Notes: generated by a model not told the origin, from the sequence alone. A DNA stretch of 64,000 nt from Pseudomonas antarctica (GCF_001647715.1 NZ_CP015600.1:1860001-1924000); one strand, 5' to 3'. Positions 32,754 to 40,487 are shown, counted from the stretch's first letter. A program made the numbers and translations.

Positions 32754-33131
32754 TCAAGCAGAAAGTGCTTGGATAATCTGCTGTATTTGCGGGTTGCTCG
32801 CCAGGGACGTGATGTTGCTCAGCAATGTGGTGCTGTCAAGGGCATACGTTTTGATTTTATTGAACAGCCCACTTTCAGCTACCTTCGCCTGCCTTTCTCC
32901 ATCTGGCAACGGCAGCAAGACTTTTAACAGTTCAGCCAATTCTTTTGGATCGGTTTGTGTAGGGAGACCCAGTTTCTCCACCAGAGTATGTTCCCGCTGG
33001 ACGAGACCTGGACCCTGATTACCCGAAATTTCACCTCCGTGGGCTTCAAATTTCAAATTACTCCCCACCTGGATAACACCGGGCCCGCCGTTATTCCTGA
33101 TGTTTACACCAACAAACTTCGCATCGACCAT
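32754..33131 (-). CDS. Hypothetical protein with beta-helix-like N-terminus
   Basis: This 125-aa protein has a good AGGAGAG site 7 bp before ATG 33131. Residues 1-45 (FVGVNIRNNGGPGVIQVG, FEAHGGEISGNQGPGLVQRE) look like two turns of a right-handed beta-helix. Residues 50-125 are helical with LDSTTLLSNITSLASNPQIQ near the end. It points against dam and lies between dam and the iteron region. Function is unknown; accessory status is likely from position. Confidence 0.65.
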   Translation of the reverse strand: MVDAKFVGVNIRNNGGPGVIQVGSNLKFEAHGGEISGNQGPGLVQREHTLVEKLGLPTQTDPKELAELLKVLLPLPDGERQAKVAESGLFNKIKTYALDSTTLLSNITSLASNPQIQQIIQALSA

Positions 33132-33147
33132 TTTTTCTCTCCTAACG

Positions 33148-33629
33148 GATGAGGGGATGGAACGTTGGCAAAACTACTGCGGAAACACTTTGACAAGTTC
33201 TCCATCTGTCAGCCACCGGAGCTTGCTTCCTCTTTGCAAGCTTCAGCGAGGTATAGCAGTTCGCCATGCTTCGGTCCAACTGTGAGTGATCCATAAATAA
33301 TCCATTTGCTGCCAGCAGACGTTTGTTGTGCTTCTTTCGCTGCCCGCTTGCCGATCGGGCAGAAATAGTGGCGTGCGTCAAAGAAAACAGCGAGATGGCG
33401 TTGGACAGTGGGTGGGCATCACTTGGCGCGCGCCGTCGTCCCCCCACCTCGCCTGCGGGCTATATGGGTCGATTTTTCTGCGGACCTGCGGACCATTCTC
33501 GGCGGCTCAGGCTGGGCGCTTGCTTGAAGTTTGGGAGGAGGCAGAAACCTGCGGAACCCTGCGATGGTGCATGGTTTGCGGAACGCCTATAAGCACGCAC
33601 GGACGGCTGAATTCTGTAGGTGCCTCGGG
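33148..33629. other. Interval with no supported gene
   Basis: This stretch between the beta-helix-like gene and the iteron array has only short frames without ribosome-binding sites or recognisable protein pattern. A 7-bp hairpin CTGCCCG..CGGGCAG lies near 33340-33363. Nothing else stands out; it may be left flank of the replication origin. Confidence 0.4.
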
Positions 33630-33634
33630 AAAAA

Positions 33635-33905
33635 GGTTAGTTTTTTTTTGAGAGGGTGTGATTGGTTTGGGATGCCCGTATTTGTTGGGCTTGAGACCTA
33701 ACTTTGATGGGTTAGTTTGGGTTAGGTCAAAGGTTAGTGTTTTGTAACTATCTGTTTTTAAAGGAATTAATATATTGAATATTTAACGCTAACAAAGGTT
33801 AGGAAATAACCAGACCTAACCGAAAAGCTAACCTTTCCAAACCTTCGAAAAGCCTTAATAGATAAGGCTTTCAGAGCACCCAGCAAAAAACTAACCCTCC
33901 TAACC
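33635..33905. other. Candidate phage replication origin: opposed GGTTAG iterons around an AT-rich core
   Basis: There are nine exact GGTTAG/CTAACC hexamers. Forward copies are at 33635, 33710, 33720, 33732 and 33797; reverse copies are at 33816, 33828, 33891 and 33900. Close variants (CCTAAC at 33697, CTAAC at 33789) are mixed in. Forward copies lie on the left and reverse copies on the right, around a very AT-rich stretch (about 33740-33790, TTAATATATTGAATATTTAA). Iterons beside an AT-rich unwinding element are the plan of P4-type and plasmid origins, and the phage encodes a P4-alpha-like primase-helicase. No convincing coding frame overlaps. Function is inferred. Confidence 0.65.
33850..33870. 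terminator. Hairpin inside the iteron region
   Basis: AAGCCTTA-ataga-TAAGGCTT is a perfect 8-bp stem with a 5-nt loop, lying between reverse iterons. It may be a transcription terminator or a structural part of the origin; there is no T-run. Confidence 0.4.
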
Positions 33906-34120
33906 TCATTCCCGTGGGTCAACATGAAAGCGCGAAAGATGCCTAGGGCAAGGCGCTTATGAAGCTGCGTACTGCATTGTGCTGCGCTCACAACCTTTAC
34001 GTTCACGCGCCCACACTCTCACCTGCACGGCGTCAAATGGTTGCCGTTGGCAACGGTTGCTGGGATTGAAGCGACATTCACTAATGACAAGCGCTATAGC
34101 GCGACCAGGCGCCTGGAGGC

Positions 34121-34375
34121 TCATGGCGTTATCGCACTTAGCGTATCCAGGGCGGCGCGCAGCTCGTACAGCGGGAAATGCTCGCTACGCTTTGCGGCCA
34201 GGCATTTTGCTTTATGCGCAGTAAATGGTTGGCCCCCACCGCCGCCGTGGAAGGTCTGAAGACCCCCGCAGTTCCGGCACTTCAAAAAAGTTTTGCCCAG
34301 ATCCCAGTCGCGGGTCCATTCCTCCAGAGCGGCGGTGACGGCATAGTTCACGTCGTTACGGTCACGCGCACTCAT
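34121..34375 (-). CDS. Small zinc-finger-like phage protein
   Basis: This 84-aa protein has CRNCGGLQTFHGGGGGQPF followed by HKAKCLAAKRSEHF, giving a CxxC...HxxxC metal-site pattern. The N-terminus is helical (NYAVTAALEEWTRDWDLGK). Its start overlaps the upstream gene's stop (ATGA). It is probably a nucleic-acid-binding accessory protein of the phage; no named family was recognised. Confidence 0.65.
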   Translation of the reverse strand: MSARDRNDVNYAVTAALEEWTRDWDLGKTFLKCRNCGGLQTFHGGGGGQPFTAHKAKCLAAKRSEHFPLYELRAALDTLSAITP

Positions 34376-34689
34376 GATTGAATCGCCTCGGCTTGATGCA
34401 TGAAGCTCATGGCTTGATCAGAGGTTAATGCCCCGTCCTTAACGAACTGTGCCAGCCATCCCTGCAGGCGGGGCAAGCTGCCTTCAGAACGCCGCACCAA
34501 TTGACCACCCAATGCCAGCAACATGTTACGTAGTTGCAGCTCATTGCGGATGACTGCCTTTTGGTAGTCGAGCGCATCCATGATGCCCTGGACTATGACG
34601 GCTTCGGCGGGGTTGTTTCGTTGCATATCCGCGAAACGCTCATTGATGAAGTTAGCTTCAAAACCTGGGTCGATGGTATCGGTCGTCAT
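34372..34689 (-). CDS. Prophage hypothetical protein
   Basis: This 105-aa protein starts MTTDTIDPGFEANFINERFA with AAGGA about 9 bp upstream. It is mostly helical (RNNPAEAVIVQGIMDALDYQ, KAVIRNELQLRNMLLALGGQ). It is coupled to the following zinc-finger-like gene by a 4-bp overlap. A terminator just upstream isolates this pair from the RelA/SpoT-like gene. No family was recognised. Confidence 0.65.
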   Translation of the reverse strand: MTTDTIDPGFEANFINERFADMQRNNPAEAVIVQGIMDALDYQKAVIRNELQLRNMLLALGGQLVRRSEGSLPRLQGWLAQFVKDGALTSDQAMSFMHQAEAIQS

Positions 34690-34790
34690 GATTGGCATCC
34701 TTTTCCGCGTGAATGGCAGGTAGTGTGTAAAACCACTGTAGGGGGCATCGGCATACCAGTCCATGTTGTAGTGCTTTCCGCGGGCATAAA

Positions 34791-34829
34791 AAAAGGCCCC
34801 CACACCTGGCTTAGGTGTAGGGGCCTTTT
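34791..34829 (-). terminator. Strong rho-independent terminator
   Basis: AAAAGGCCCC-c-ACACCT-ggctt-AGGTGT-a-GGGGCCTTTT: a 10-bp and a 6-bp stem separated by one C/A mismatch, with a 5-nt loop. On the minus strand it ends in an uninterrupted run of eight T, so it should end the RelA/SpoT-like transcript before the small gene pair. Confidence 0.85.
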
Positions 34830-34911
34830 GAACATAAACGGCGTTTTTTTCACTTGTCGTCAGAAACTCTGACCTACTCACAGCGACGAATGGACGTACC
34901 CAGGCTGAGCC

Positions 34912-35889
34912 TTAGTCATCGACATCGAAGTAATCATCGCCTGCGGCATGGTTATTAGCTTGCATGAATTCTGTTACTGCGTCATTTCCAAATTCTATAC
35001 GGAGTGCCTCTCTGGCCAGCCCAATGTGTTGGAAATAGAAATCTAAGCCTTCATTCTCAGCGTACTTAGCATCCTCCTCCATAATCGAAACCAAGTGCTT
35101 TTCCAACAGATCTTGTAATTGGCCCGCAGTTTTTATTCCGAAATGTTCGAGTTCAACCAAGAGCTCGTCAAAATCACCCTCTGTGGTCCGGTTCGCAGAA
35201 GGAAAAGTCTTAACGAGAATCGAGTCCAAAATTTCGACGTTGAGCGGGGACGTTGCGGTTTCATTTTGAAGATCGTCAGCGAGATAAATTAGTCGATCCT
35301 CCAGCAACCGATCGAACTCGATATCTACCGTTTCGAGAAGCGCGGAAGCTCGATTGATTGAGCGCCGGAGTGGAAGAGGGACGCTTGCCTCACGTTTATA
35401 TTGAAGTTTGTGTGATGCTGCGGCCCAAATATGTTGGGCCATTGTCCTAACCTGTATTTCGACGCGTATCCCACCAAGGTCACCCCAGCTAGGGATACTT
35501 AGCCATTTAGCTGGTGCTTCAACGATGTAATGTTGGGATTGGTAGCCGAATTGAGTATCTGACAATCTTAGTGAAGTATCTTCGGCACTTTTGATGAACA
35601 GCGAATTACGTAGCAATTCGTCTACAGCTTTGAGATCTCTGCGAAAGAGCAAGATTAGACGTAGTCCAACGAGATCATCAAGCTCTTCGATTTTTTCAAG
35701 GGCCAGTGATTTTCGTACCAATTTCTCCTCGATAGAGGACCACTCTTTCACCCGAGCCTCTATTGGAACACCTAATGTCACGCCTTTTGAGTTAAGTAAA
35801 TGCTCAAGTTCCGAGGCAAGCGCTGCTTTTAAACGCTTCGCTCGGGGTTCGATATTTGAGTAGCTTATTTTCAGCTCTGGGTGATTCAT
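34912..35889 (-). CDS. RelA/SpoT-domain nucleotide pyrophosphotransferase, phage cargo
   Basis: This 325-aa protein starts MNHPELKISYSNIEPRAKRL. It shows EARVKEWSSIEEKLVRK, DDLVGLRLILLF with the metal Asp, FGYQSQHYIV (G-loop with the nucleotide-stacking Tyr), and VEIQVRTMAQHIWAAASHKL, so the (p)ppGpp synthetase fold looks complete. There is no hydrolase HD domain. The C-terminal 130 residues are acidic and unassigned. Related proteins act as toxSAS or CapRel-type toxins that pyrophosphorylate nucleotides or tRNA in phage defence. The AT-rich setting and own terminator suggest an autonomous cargo gene. GGAG lies 7 bp from ATG 35889. Confidence 0.85.
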   Translation of the reverse strand: MNHPELKISYSNIEPRAKRLKAALASELEHLLNSKGVTLGVPIEARVKEWSSIEEKLVRKSLALEKIEELDDLVGLRLILLFRRDLKAVDELLRNSLFIKSAEDTSLRLSDTQFGYQSQHYIVEAPAKWLSIPSWGDLGGIRVEIQVRTMAQHIWAAASHKLQYKREASVPLPLRRSINRASALLETVDIEFDRLLEDRLIYLADDLQNETATSPLNVEILDSILVKTFPSANRTTEGDFDELLVELEHFGIKTAGQLQDLLEKHLVSIMEEDAKYAENEGLDFYFQHIGLAREALRIEFGNDAVTEFMQANNHAAGDDYFDVDD

Positions 35890-36326
35890 CCTTAATCTCC
35901 ACAATTTTTTTGGGCAACGCTTTTTTAAAGGAAGGGAACAACCTGAGCGCTTGCGAGTGACTTAATCCTGAGCAGTTAAGCATGTTCAAATTAACAGCAT
36001 TATCTTATCACTGCCGTAATCGCAAAATCGTATCTGCAAGCGCTTTTTCATTCGTGTCCAGCGTTTCTATAGCCGCAATGGCGTTATCGGCAACATTGTT
36101 TTCGTCTGCCTCGCAGGAACCGGCCCAAAGCTGCCTTTCGTGGACTGTCTGGCCCGAAAGTAAACGCTCAGGTATCTATTAAAATTTGGTGAATTCATAT
36201 TCCCAGAATAAATTGTGGGTTAGTAAGTCAGAGTGTCTTGCTCGACTGCTAAGTGAATCTAACTCACTAAACTTTTATTTACAGAAATGGACTCTCCATC
36301 TTTAATAGTTGCGAGCCTATACCTGT
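35890..36326. other. Intergenic interval with a possible gene remnant
   Basis: No full gene is supported. A minus-strand open frame 36175-36008 (55 codons, no ATG) encodes a protein-like sequence (ERQLWAGSCEADENNVADNA, then IAAIETLDTNEKALADTILR) and may be the tail of a decayed gene. The rest probably holds promoters for the RelA/SpoT-like gene. Confidence 0.35.
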
Positions 36327-37799
36327 TTAGCGTTGCTTAATGCTCTCTATAATTTTCTTTAAGTCATCTGTACTAATTTTATCTAGGATTTGCATTAGTG
36401 GCAGTTTTTCTGTGTGATTTCCATCGAGTGTTTTTGATGCATTGAAAGAGATTGCCTCAATAGCTTTGGCGATTAGTTCTTGTTGTAGAGTTTCAGTGCT
36501 AGTCCCAAGGTCTTGCAGCTGTTTCTTGTAACTCTCATAGGACGACGCAAACGCTTCCTTGTGGGCATATTCTTGCTGTAGGCGCTCGTACTGACTGCGT
36601 CTGGTTGCCGAAAATACGGCTAGCCAAACCACAGGTAACGCAATAGGTAGTCTCGTCAGCATCGTTCGAAGCATCTCTTCCCATCCAGCAGCCTTAACTA
36701 ATGAGACTTGGAAAGGCCAAAGAGCAACGCTGTCAATTACAAAGATAAGACTACCAAAAATCAGCGCTGCCATAGAGCCATAAAAGATATTTGTGTAATT
36801 TTTTATGGGGGACTCGAAACGATCTTTCAATATCTTGTAAGATGATGCTAGGCCCGCGCTAGTCGCACCTGGTAGTAAAGCTTCAATCTTGTTAAGCATG
36901 GTTTTGTGACGTGTTTCATGATCGGTTTCTTGTTTTTTTAATTGTTCTATTCTGGAATCGATCTCAGCTTTTAAACCTTTCTGTGGGTGATCTAGGTTTT
37001 CTAGGGAAGTCAAGCCAAAAACTTGGTCGTAAAAGGCCATTAGCTCGGCCGTTTTTGATTTGGAAGAGTCAAGCAGAGTTGCTAGGTTTTGATGTATATC
37101 TGAAGTTTCTTTGAATGTGGCATTTATTTTCATAGAGAGAGAGTTCGGCCCATCCAGCAAAGTCTGGTGTAAAGCTGCGACCTCTTGATATTTTGCTTCG
37201 GTATCGACTACTAAACCTTGAATATTCTGCTCAGCACCCGATTCACCATCAACCCCTTCAAAAAGGTAATTATTTACAAGCTTTACTTTTTGCTCTATTT
37301 CGGTGATGGCGGAATCGCTGGATTTAGCGTTTTCCAGTGCTTGCAATAGTTCAGATGTTATTTTGGCTGATTTATCACTGAATGACTGAAGATGTTCTGA
37401 AATTGTTTCAGAGAAGCTCTGGCTGGCATTACCATATCCAATAAGGGCTTCGCTGGGAGGCACCATATATGGGCGGACATATGTGAGTATGTTGTCGAAG
37501 TGTTCATTGGCATGTACAAGGTGTGTGGTATTTCTATTCATGTTATAGTTGTTTATCTGCTGCAGGCAGGATTGAGCTTGTGGCACACAATTAGCCCAGA
37601 CCGACTTAGGTGTAAGTTCTGGATCAATATTGGATATTATGCCATCTGCAAATGTGACTGCTTTACGAAGTCGCGCTATTTCCTCGACAGTCGTTGTTAC
37701 TGTCTCATCATCAACAGTTACCTCTGGAATTTTTGAAGTCAGTGCTTTCCAGCTTTCGTGAAAAGCGCCTTCTTGAAATTCGCGACTCCACCTTGTCAT
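36327..37799 (-). CDS. Membrane coiled-coil protein, unknown, phage cargo
   Basis: This 490-aa protein has a long helical region (about 100-330) with coiled-coil heptads (LKAEIDSRIEQLKKQETDHE). Two transmembrane segments follow at about 345-365 (IFYGSMAALIFGSLIFVIDS) and 390-410 (LPIALPVVWLAVFSATRRSQ), and then a helical C-terminal tail (SYKKQLQDLGTSTETLQQEL). No enzymatic motif was seen. It is AT-rich with codon use unlike the phage structural genes, in the region where temperate phages carry exclusion or defence genes. It may be a membrane sensor or effector; this is inference. Confidence 0.75.
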   Translation of the reverse strand: MTRWSREFQEGAFHESWKALTSKIPEVTVDDETVTTTVEEIARLRKAVTFADGIISNIDPELTPKSVWANCVPQAQSCLQQINNYNMNRNTTHLVHANEHFDNILTYVRPYMVPPSEALIGYGNASQSFSETISEHLQSFSDKSAKITSELLQALENAKSSDSAITEIEQKVKLVNNYLFEGVDGESGAEQNIQGLVVDTEAKYQEVAALHQTLLDGPNSLSMKINATFKETSDIHQNLATLLDSSKSKTAELMAFYDQVFGLTSLENLDHPQKGLKAEIDSRIEQLKKQETDHETRHKTMLNKIEALLPGATSAGLASSYKILKDRFESPIKNYTNIFYGSMAALIFGSLIFVIDSVALWPFQVSLVKAAGWEEMLRTMLTRLPIALPVVWLAVFSATRRSQYERLQQEYAHKEAFASSYESYKKQLQDLGTSTETLQQELIAKAIEAISFNASKTLDGNHTEKLPLMQILDKISTDDLKKIIESIKQR

Positions 37800-38159
37800 A
37801 ACAGCTTCCTTCTAATTTACTATGCTTAAATTTTGATCACGGCTCTGACATTAACTGTAGTAACTTACGTAATCTTAAATAAGTTTAATTAAACCCTAAT
37901 GTCATAGGTTAATTATCGAGTGATATTGTATTGCCATGCGGGATAAAAGCAAGCTTTAAAGGTTCGCGCTGATGCTGTAGAAATATATTGCTTGATCACT
38001 CGTTGGACACTGCCCGTGGCCTCATGACGCAGGCGCGCGGCGGACTACTTTCAGACGTTTCTATCCTGGGCTCCATCCAATAATCCGCCTGCGAATTACC
38101 GCTCCTAGCCGATTGCCGCCTGTCGTCAGGGGCAGAGCGATACTGCTTGGAAGTGGTGT
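37800..38159. other. Intergenic interval, no gene supported
   Basis: This AT-rich stretch upstream of the coiled-coil gene has no frame with a credible start. It should contain the promoter of the 490-aa gene. Its right side passes into the first right-end att copy. Confidence 0.4.
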
Positions 38160-38245
38160 TGGTACAAATGTGGTACGGATGGGGTGAGGCAGTGCTGCAG
38201 TGCCTGTTCTGTAAGGCCTATATGCTTAGGTGTTCCAATCCATCA
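38160..38245. other. Right-end att copy 1 (arm sites plus core)
   Basis: TGGTAC-N5-GTGGTACGGAT at about 38160-38180, GTTCTGTAAGGCCT at about 38206-38219, and the core TCCAATCCATCA at 38234-38245. The same blocks in the same order and spacing recur at 40243-40330. This is a right arm of a dusA-type element and could be the real right boundary of the prophage. Confidence 0.65.
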
Positions 38246-38388
38246 CCCATAAAACTATAGATCTTGCGCTTGAGTGTCGGCAATCGGCCAAATGCAGACG
38301 TGCAGACTCTACGAAGTCAGAGACGATTCACTGCTACCTGTCGGCTATACACACTAGTTACTCGCCAAACACCACTAGCGGCCTAGAG

Positions 38389-39756
38389 TCAGTTTCGTGG
38401 TGCCCAAGTTGAATTAGCTTCATCTTCGCTCTCGAAATCATAGTCATAGTCAATCAAACTTGCCGAAATTTCACCAAGCTCAAATTTCCCCAAAGCTCTT
38501 GTACCGAACAGCACTGTGTTTTTAATCTCGACATTGAATTTAATGTCGCGGCCAGGAAGCTCAGTATCGTTTCTATGTGAACCGCTTGCTGAACCACTAA
38601 AAACGGCGCTCAGGCCACCATTAAATGTAAAAGAGTCCAATTCTCCAATCTCAATATCTTCAATGTGGGTGTCAGATTCTGATATGGGTCCTGAAAACTC
38701 TTCTCCATTTAGTAAGTCATACTTAAAGTTCTCGCAGGCATCTCTGCAAATATCCTTTACTTGATCCTCTGTGAGTATTTTATATTTTAGATCTTCCAAG
38801 ACAGATATCACATGATCAAATAGAAGGCCGGATTCTAGATCCGCATTGTAGGAATCTTCGTTCTGCACGATCGATTCGAGCCTTGATGCAAAAACTTTAG
38901 GGTCGTAGTAAATGCATGAAACTTGCGATAGCTTATCATTGTTGAAGTTTTCGTCGTGAACTAAAGAGAGAAAGTTTTCGTAACCAAAAATCATTGCAAC
39001 TATCTCGCCTAGGCCGGTTAAGGATAGTTGGACTTCATCGGCTTTCAAACTTTCTGCAATTGCCAGCATGAAGCTATAAGATGATGGGAAACGGTTAGAC
39101 GCTTGCGTTGACTTTAATCGAGCACTTTCCACATTGAACCGTTGCCGTTCTAATTCGGCATATTTCTGTTTTTTCTCCTCTTCTAGCTCTGCCTGAAACG
39201 CTCTGCTTTTGGCTTCCGCCGCTGAGGCTGTAGCTGCTTCCGATTCTGCTGCCGCTGTTTCGGCTTTTTGTTTAAATCTGAAAGTTCTAAGTTTAAGCTG
39301 CTCGATCGTTTCTTGTCGACGATCAATGTCCAACTGTGCGTTCTGCTCTAAAAATTTCTTATTGGGGTCTGCTAATAATTGTTGCTTGTTTAGTATTTCC
39401 TGCTCCCTGACTTTGCTAACCTCAATTGATATTGCTTGTTGGTGCAGGCGTTCATTCGCAAACTTTTGTAAGGACTTCAATAAGAGCGATGCCCATGGGA
39501 AGACAAACAAAAATAGCAGTGTCATGAGAAGAGGGATTGTAAGTACTGTGTTTAATTCAAATATGTGAGTGTCTTTGAAGTACTTGCTGAGAGCGTTAAT
39601 TCTTTCTGCGGCGTTCCCGTCGCCCCACATTAATATTGCCAAATGTTCCCAATTGCAGACTATCCATGACCCTATGAATGCGCCAATGAATGGATCTTCG
39701 ATTTTTGTTTTTGTGTTTCCAGAGATTGCCTGCATTATATCGTCGAGAAATTTCAT
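38389..39756 (-). CDS. Membrane protein with coiled coil, third gene of a coupled cargo operon
   Basis: In this 455-aa protein the N-terminus (KIEDPFIGAFIGSWIVCNWE, about 19-38) begins with two hydrophobic segments; the second is VLTIPLLMTLLFLFVFPWAS at about 71-90. A long Glu/Gln/Ala coiled coil follows at about 95-215 and then an acidic soluble C-terminal domain (about 225-455) with no recognised motif. Its ATG overlaps the stop of the 56-aa gene (ATGA). It is AT-rich and lies between two right-end att copies. Membrane anchor, coiled coil and soluble sensor-like domain resemble the layout of some phage-defence effectors, but no family is claimed. Confidence 0.8.
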   Translation of the reverse strand: MKFLDDIMQAISGNTKTKIEDPFIGAFIGSWIVCNWEHLAILMWGDGNAAERINALSKYFKDTHIFELNTVLTIPLLMTLLFLFVFPWASLLLKSLQKFANERLHQQAISIEVSKVREQEILNKQQLLADPNKKFLEQNAQLDIDRRQETIEQLKLRTFRFKQKAETAAAESEAATASAAEAKSRAFQAELEEEKKQKYAELERQRFNVESARLKSTQASNRFPSSYSFMLAIAESLKADEVQLSLTGLGEIVAMIFGYENFLSLVHDENFNNDKLSQVSCIYYDPKVFASRLESIVQNEDSYNADLESGLLFDHVISVLEDLKYKILTEDQVKDICRDACENFKYDLLNGEEFSGPISESDTHIEDIEIGELDSFTFNGGLSAVFSGSASGSHRNDTELPGRDIKFNVEIKNTVLFGTRALGKFELGEISASLIDYDYDFESEDEANSTWAPRN

Positions 39757-39923
39757 TCCGTATGACCTACTTTCCTATGTTCAAAGTGACGTATGAGGCT
39801 GGCTTCCAAGGCATCAAAAAGTATGCCGCCTTGGGTTATTAACGATGCTACAAGATTGCTGCGAAGTGAATCGCACATAGTTTCATGCGCGTCCGATGGC
39901 CGCTTTTTTCCAATACCTGCCAT
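39753..39923 (-). CDS. 56-aa protein, middle gene of the coupled operon
   Basis: The frame starts at ATG 39923, immediately after the TAA of the preceding gene (TAAATG), and ends in a TGA that overlaps the next ATG. It reads MAGIGKKRPSDAHETMCDSL, then RSNLVASLITQGGILFDALE and a His-rich tail. The first half is basic and the second amphipathic. Tight coupling on both sides is the main evidence that it is real. Function is unknown; it may be a small regulator or partner of the 455-aa protein. Confidence 0.65.
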   Translation of the reverse strand: MAGIGKKRPSDAHETMCDSLRSNLVASLITQGGILFDALEASLIRHFEHRKVGHTE

Positions 39924-40139
39924 TTAGGTGAGGTCCGTCCCTCTCAATCGAGCCAGGCCTTGTTTGATATGGCCCGCGTTTTCACCAATCGTATGAAGTG
40001 CCCCCCGAACATTCTCACCTACTTCTAAAGCGTTTTGCTGCTCAGTCCAAAGAGTCAGCTCCATCACAGCCGCTTCTAAGGCCAGTTGATTTTGATAAAT
40101 CCGTTCCAGCACGTCCGTCAGTGAGTACTCGCTTGCCAT
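39924..40139 (-). CDS. 71-aa helical protein, first gene of the coupled operon
   Basis: It starts MASEYSLTDVLERIYQNQLA and continues with LEAAVMELTLWTEQQNALEV and GENVRGALHTIGENAGHIKQ: an all-helical small protein of a kind I recall from Pseudomonas prophages and genomic islands. A longer in-frame extension runs upstream through the att sequence and low-complexity repeats and is rejected; an ATG at 40172 is possible. Neither start has a strong ribosome-binding site. Its TAA is followed directly by the ATG of the 56-aa gene. Confidence 0.7.
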   Translation of the reverse strand: MASEYSLTDVLERIYQNQLALEAAVMELTLWTEQQNALEVGENVRGALHTIGENAGHIKQGLARLRGTDLT

Positions 40140-40242
40140 GGTTTGCGGCTCGTTTTGAAAGAATTCAAGCATAGCAGTGTCAACTCTCGGATTTGCGAAA
40201 GCCCGCGAAAAAGGAGCTTGGGATGAGCACGCGGGAGTAGTG

Positions 40243-40340
40243 CTGGTACGAAAGTGGTACGGATTTGTGGCGAAGGTGCTGTAGTTCCCGTTCTGTAAGG
40301 CCTGTAGGATTAGTCGTTCCAATCCATCATCGGTGCGACG
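40243..40340. other. Right-end att copy 2 (arm sites plus core), probable outer attR
   Basis: TGGTAC-N5-GTGGTACGGAT at 40244-40264, GTTCTGTAAGGCCT at about 40290-40303, and core TCCAATCCATCAT with CGGTGCGACG at 40318-40340, matching the dusA copy at 11-33 over 23 positions with two differences. This is the outermost copy and the best candidate for attR of the whole element. Confidence 0.7.
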
Positions 40341-40429
40341 CGGGAGTGATAAGGTGATCCAGGGAATAAGCCTGATGCTGTAAGAAATTTCCCCGCTTTG
40401 GATAACGTCGCGGATCTCAAGGAGATCAT
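40310..40429 (-). pseudogene. Displaced dusA 5' fragment or att-encoded start
   Basis: On the minus strand a 39-codon frame from ATG 40429 reads ...SPYHSRVAPMMDWND and stops at TAA 40312-40310. The RVAPMMDW end is the DusA motif. This is what should remain outside a dusA-inserted element: the original 5' end cut off from the gene body. The upstream residues do not resemble a normal DusA N-terminus, so it may instead be an arm from an earlier element. Confidence 0.45.
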
Positions 40430-40435
40430 TGTGCC

Positions 40436-40464
40436 GTATATCGTGGTCTGACCCCGATATCCCC
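40436..40464 (+). repeat. GTGGTCTGACCCCGATAT element, copy 1
   Basis: GTATATCGTGGTCTGACCCC then GATATCCCC. The core is GGTC-T-GACC, a small dyad. Other copies are at 41626-41656 (same strand), 41737-41754 (shorter) and 43279-43307 (opposite strand). Such GGGGTCAGACC sequences are often scattered beside accessory genes in proteobacteria. Confidence 0.7.
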
Positions 40465-40487
40465 GATATCCCCGATATCCCCGATAT
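40452..40487 (+). repeat. Tandem CCCCGATAT repeat
   Basis: Four perfect 9-bp copies of CCCCGATAT are followed by a degenerate fifth (CCCCCGATAG). The array grows out of the 3' end of the GTGGTCTGACCCCGATAT element, which suggests slippage there. Confidence 0.85.

Noticed and set aside
33142..33447. 101-aa minus-strand frame
   Set aside because: No ribosome-binding site, biased Ser/Arg composition and no family resemblance.
35804..35989. 61-aa minus-strand frame at the start of the RelA/SpoT-like gene
   Set aside because: It runs in another frame across the better-supported gene start; it might be a leader peptide but nothing supports it.
38246..40242. Complete second integrative element with its own left arm
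   Set aside because: No GTACCAC arm sites or integrase follow the first att copy, so it is not a complete autonomous element.
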